DNA from: Hyphomicrobiales bacterium
GTDB lineage: Bacteria; Pseudomonadota; Alphaproteobacteria; Rhizobiales; JALURZ01
Direction of reading: 5' to 3'
Length of the DNA stretch: 14,203 bases
NCBI GenBank assembly: GCA_027058735.1
Contig: JALURZ010000079.1
Coordinates: forward strand, 1-14,203
The translations under genes and the position numbers were made by a program. The notes under the pieces are model-generated. The model did not search any database. It was given only the letters and a program-made list of their open reading frames with translations, and was not told the DNA's origin. Within the stretch, counting starts at the first letter, position 1; each line of letters starts with the position of its first letter. Shown here in pieces: positions 14,139-14,203 of the stretch.

Positions 14139-14203
14139 TCACAGACCCGCTGTTGCCGCGAGGGCGGCCAGATCGGCCTCCGGGCGGGGAGACCCATGTG
14201 GTG
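14139..14203 (-). CDS. 3' end of an unidentified convergent gene, partial
   Basis: The minus strand is open from the window edge to a TGA at 14139-14141, giving about 20 C-terminal residues ending EADLAALAATAGL. The alanine/leucine helix ending in Gly-Leu looks like a genuine protein tail, and codon use is GC-rich like the neighbours. Only three bases would separate it from the coaA stop. The fragment is too short to assign a family, and it may be chance. Confidence 0.35.
   Translation of the reverse strand, partial: PHGSPRPEADLAALAATAGL

Noticed and set aside
1..14203. tRNA, rRNA, CRISPR array, toxin-antitoxin, prophage or defence genes
   Set aside because: No spaced direct repeats, cloverleaf-like segments or relevant protein motifs were found; almost all the sequence is assigned to conserved housekeeping genes.

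Overview
The window reads as the chromosome of an alphaproteobacterium. It is GC-rich and nearly every gene is a housekeeping gene. The gene order (maf-aroE-coaE-dnaQ / secB-fxsA / timA-mltA-smr-HTH / hslVU / hisB-DUF2628-hisHAFE-coaA) is, from memory, the arrangement seen in Hyphomicrobiales and related orders. A Tim44-like protein, DUF2628 inside a his operon and an HTH gene beside hslU all fit that group. The genus cannot be named from the sequence alone.

Region 1 (1-2478, + strand) is a tightly packed run: the 3' half of a Maf-type nucleotide pyrophosphatase, aroE (shikimate dehydrogenase), coaE (dephospho-CoA kinase) and dnaQ (proofreading exonuclease). The first three stop/start junctions are ATGA or GTGA overlaps. 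The first 25 bases are a perfect inverted copy of bases 64-88, which looks like a fold-back artefact at a contig end.

Region 2 (2476-2746) is the most unusual item: a non-coding 271-bp element with perfect 25-bp terminal inverted repeats, two large internal hairpins and TA at both ends. It looks like a MITE of the IS630/Tc1-mariner type, inserted inside the stop codon of dnaQ. It separates dnaQ from the convergent secB.

Region 3 (2774-4114, - strand) holds fxsA and then secB, with a probable intrinsic terminator between them. fxsA seems to start at a rare ATT codon behind a strong Shine-Dalgarno site. A divergent intergenic region leads into Region 4 (4318-7264, + strand): timA-like, mltA (lytic transglycosylase), an Smr-domain gene and a small HTH regulator that overlaps the tail of hslU.

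Region 5 (7254-9187, - strand) is hslV-hslU, the two-component ATP-dependent protease. Region 6 (9426-14135, + strand) is a histidine operon: hisB, a DUF2628 membrane protein, hisH, hisA, hisF and hisE, followed by coaA (pantothenate kinase). hisG, hisD, hisC and hisI are not in this window. The tail of an unidentified convergent gene occupies the last 65 bases.

Functionally the window joins shikimate, CoA (first and last steps) and histidine synthesis, envelope and secretion functions (SecB, FxsA, TimA, MltA) and quality control (DnaQ, HslUV). I see no CRISPR array, phage, defence system or RNA gene. The novelty is in small-scale structure rather than in a new gene system.
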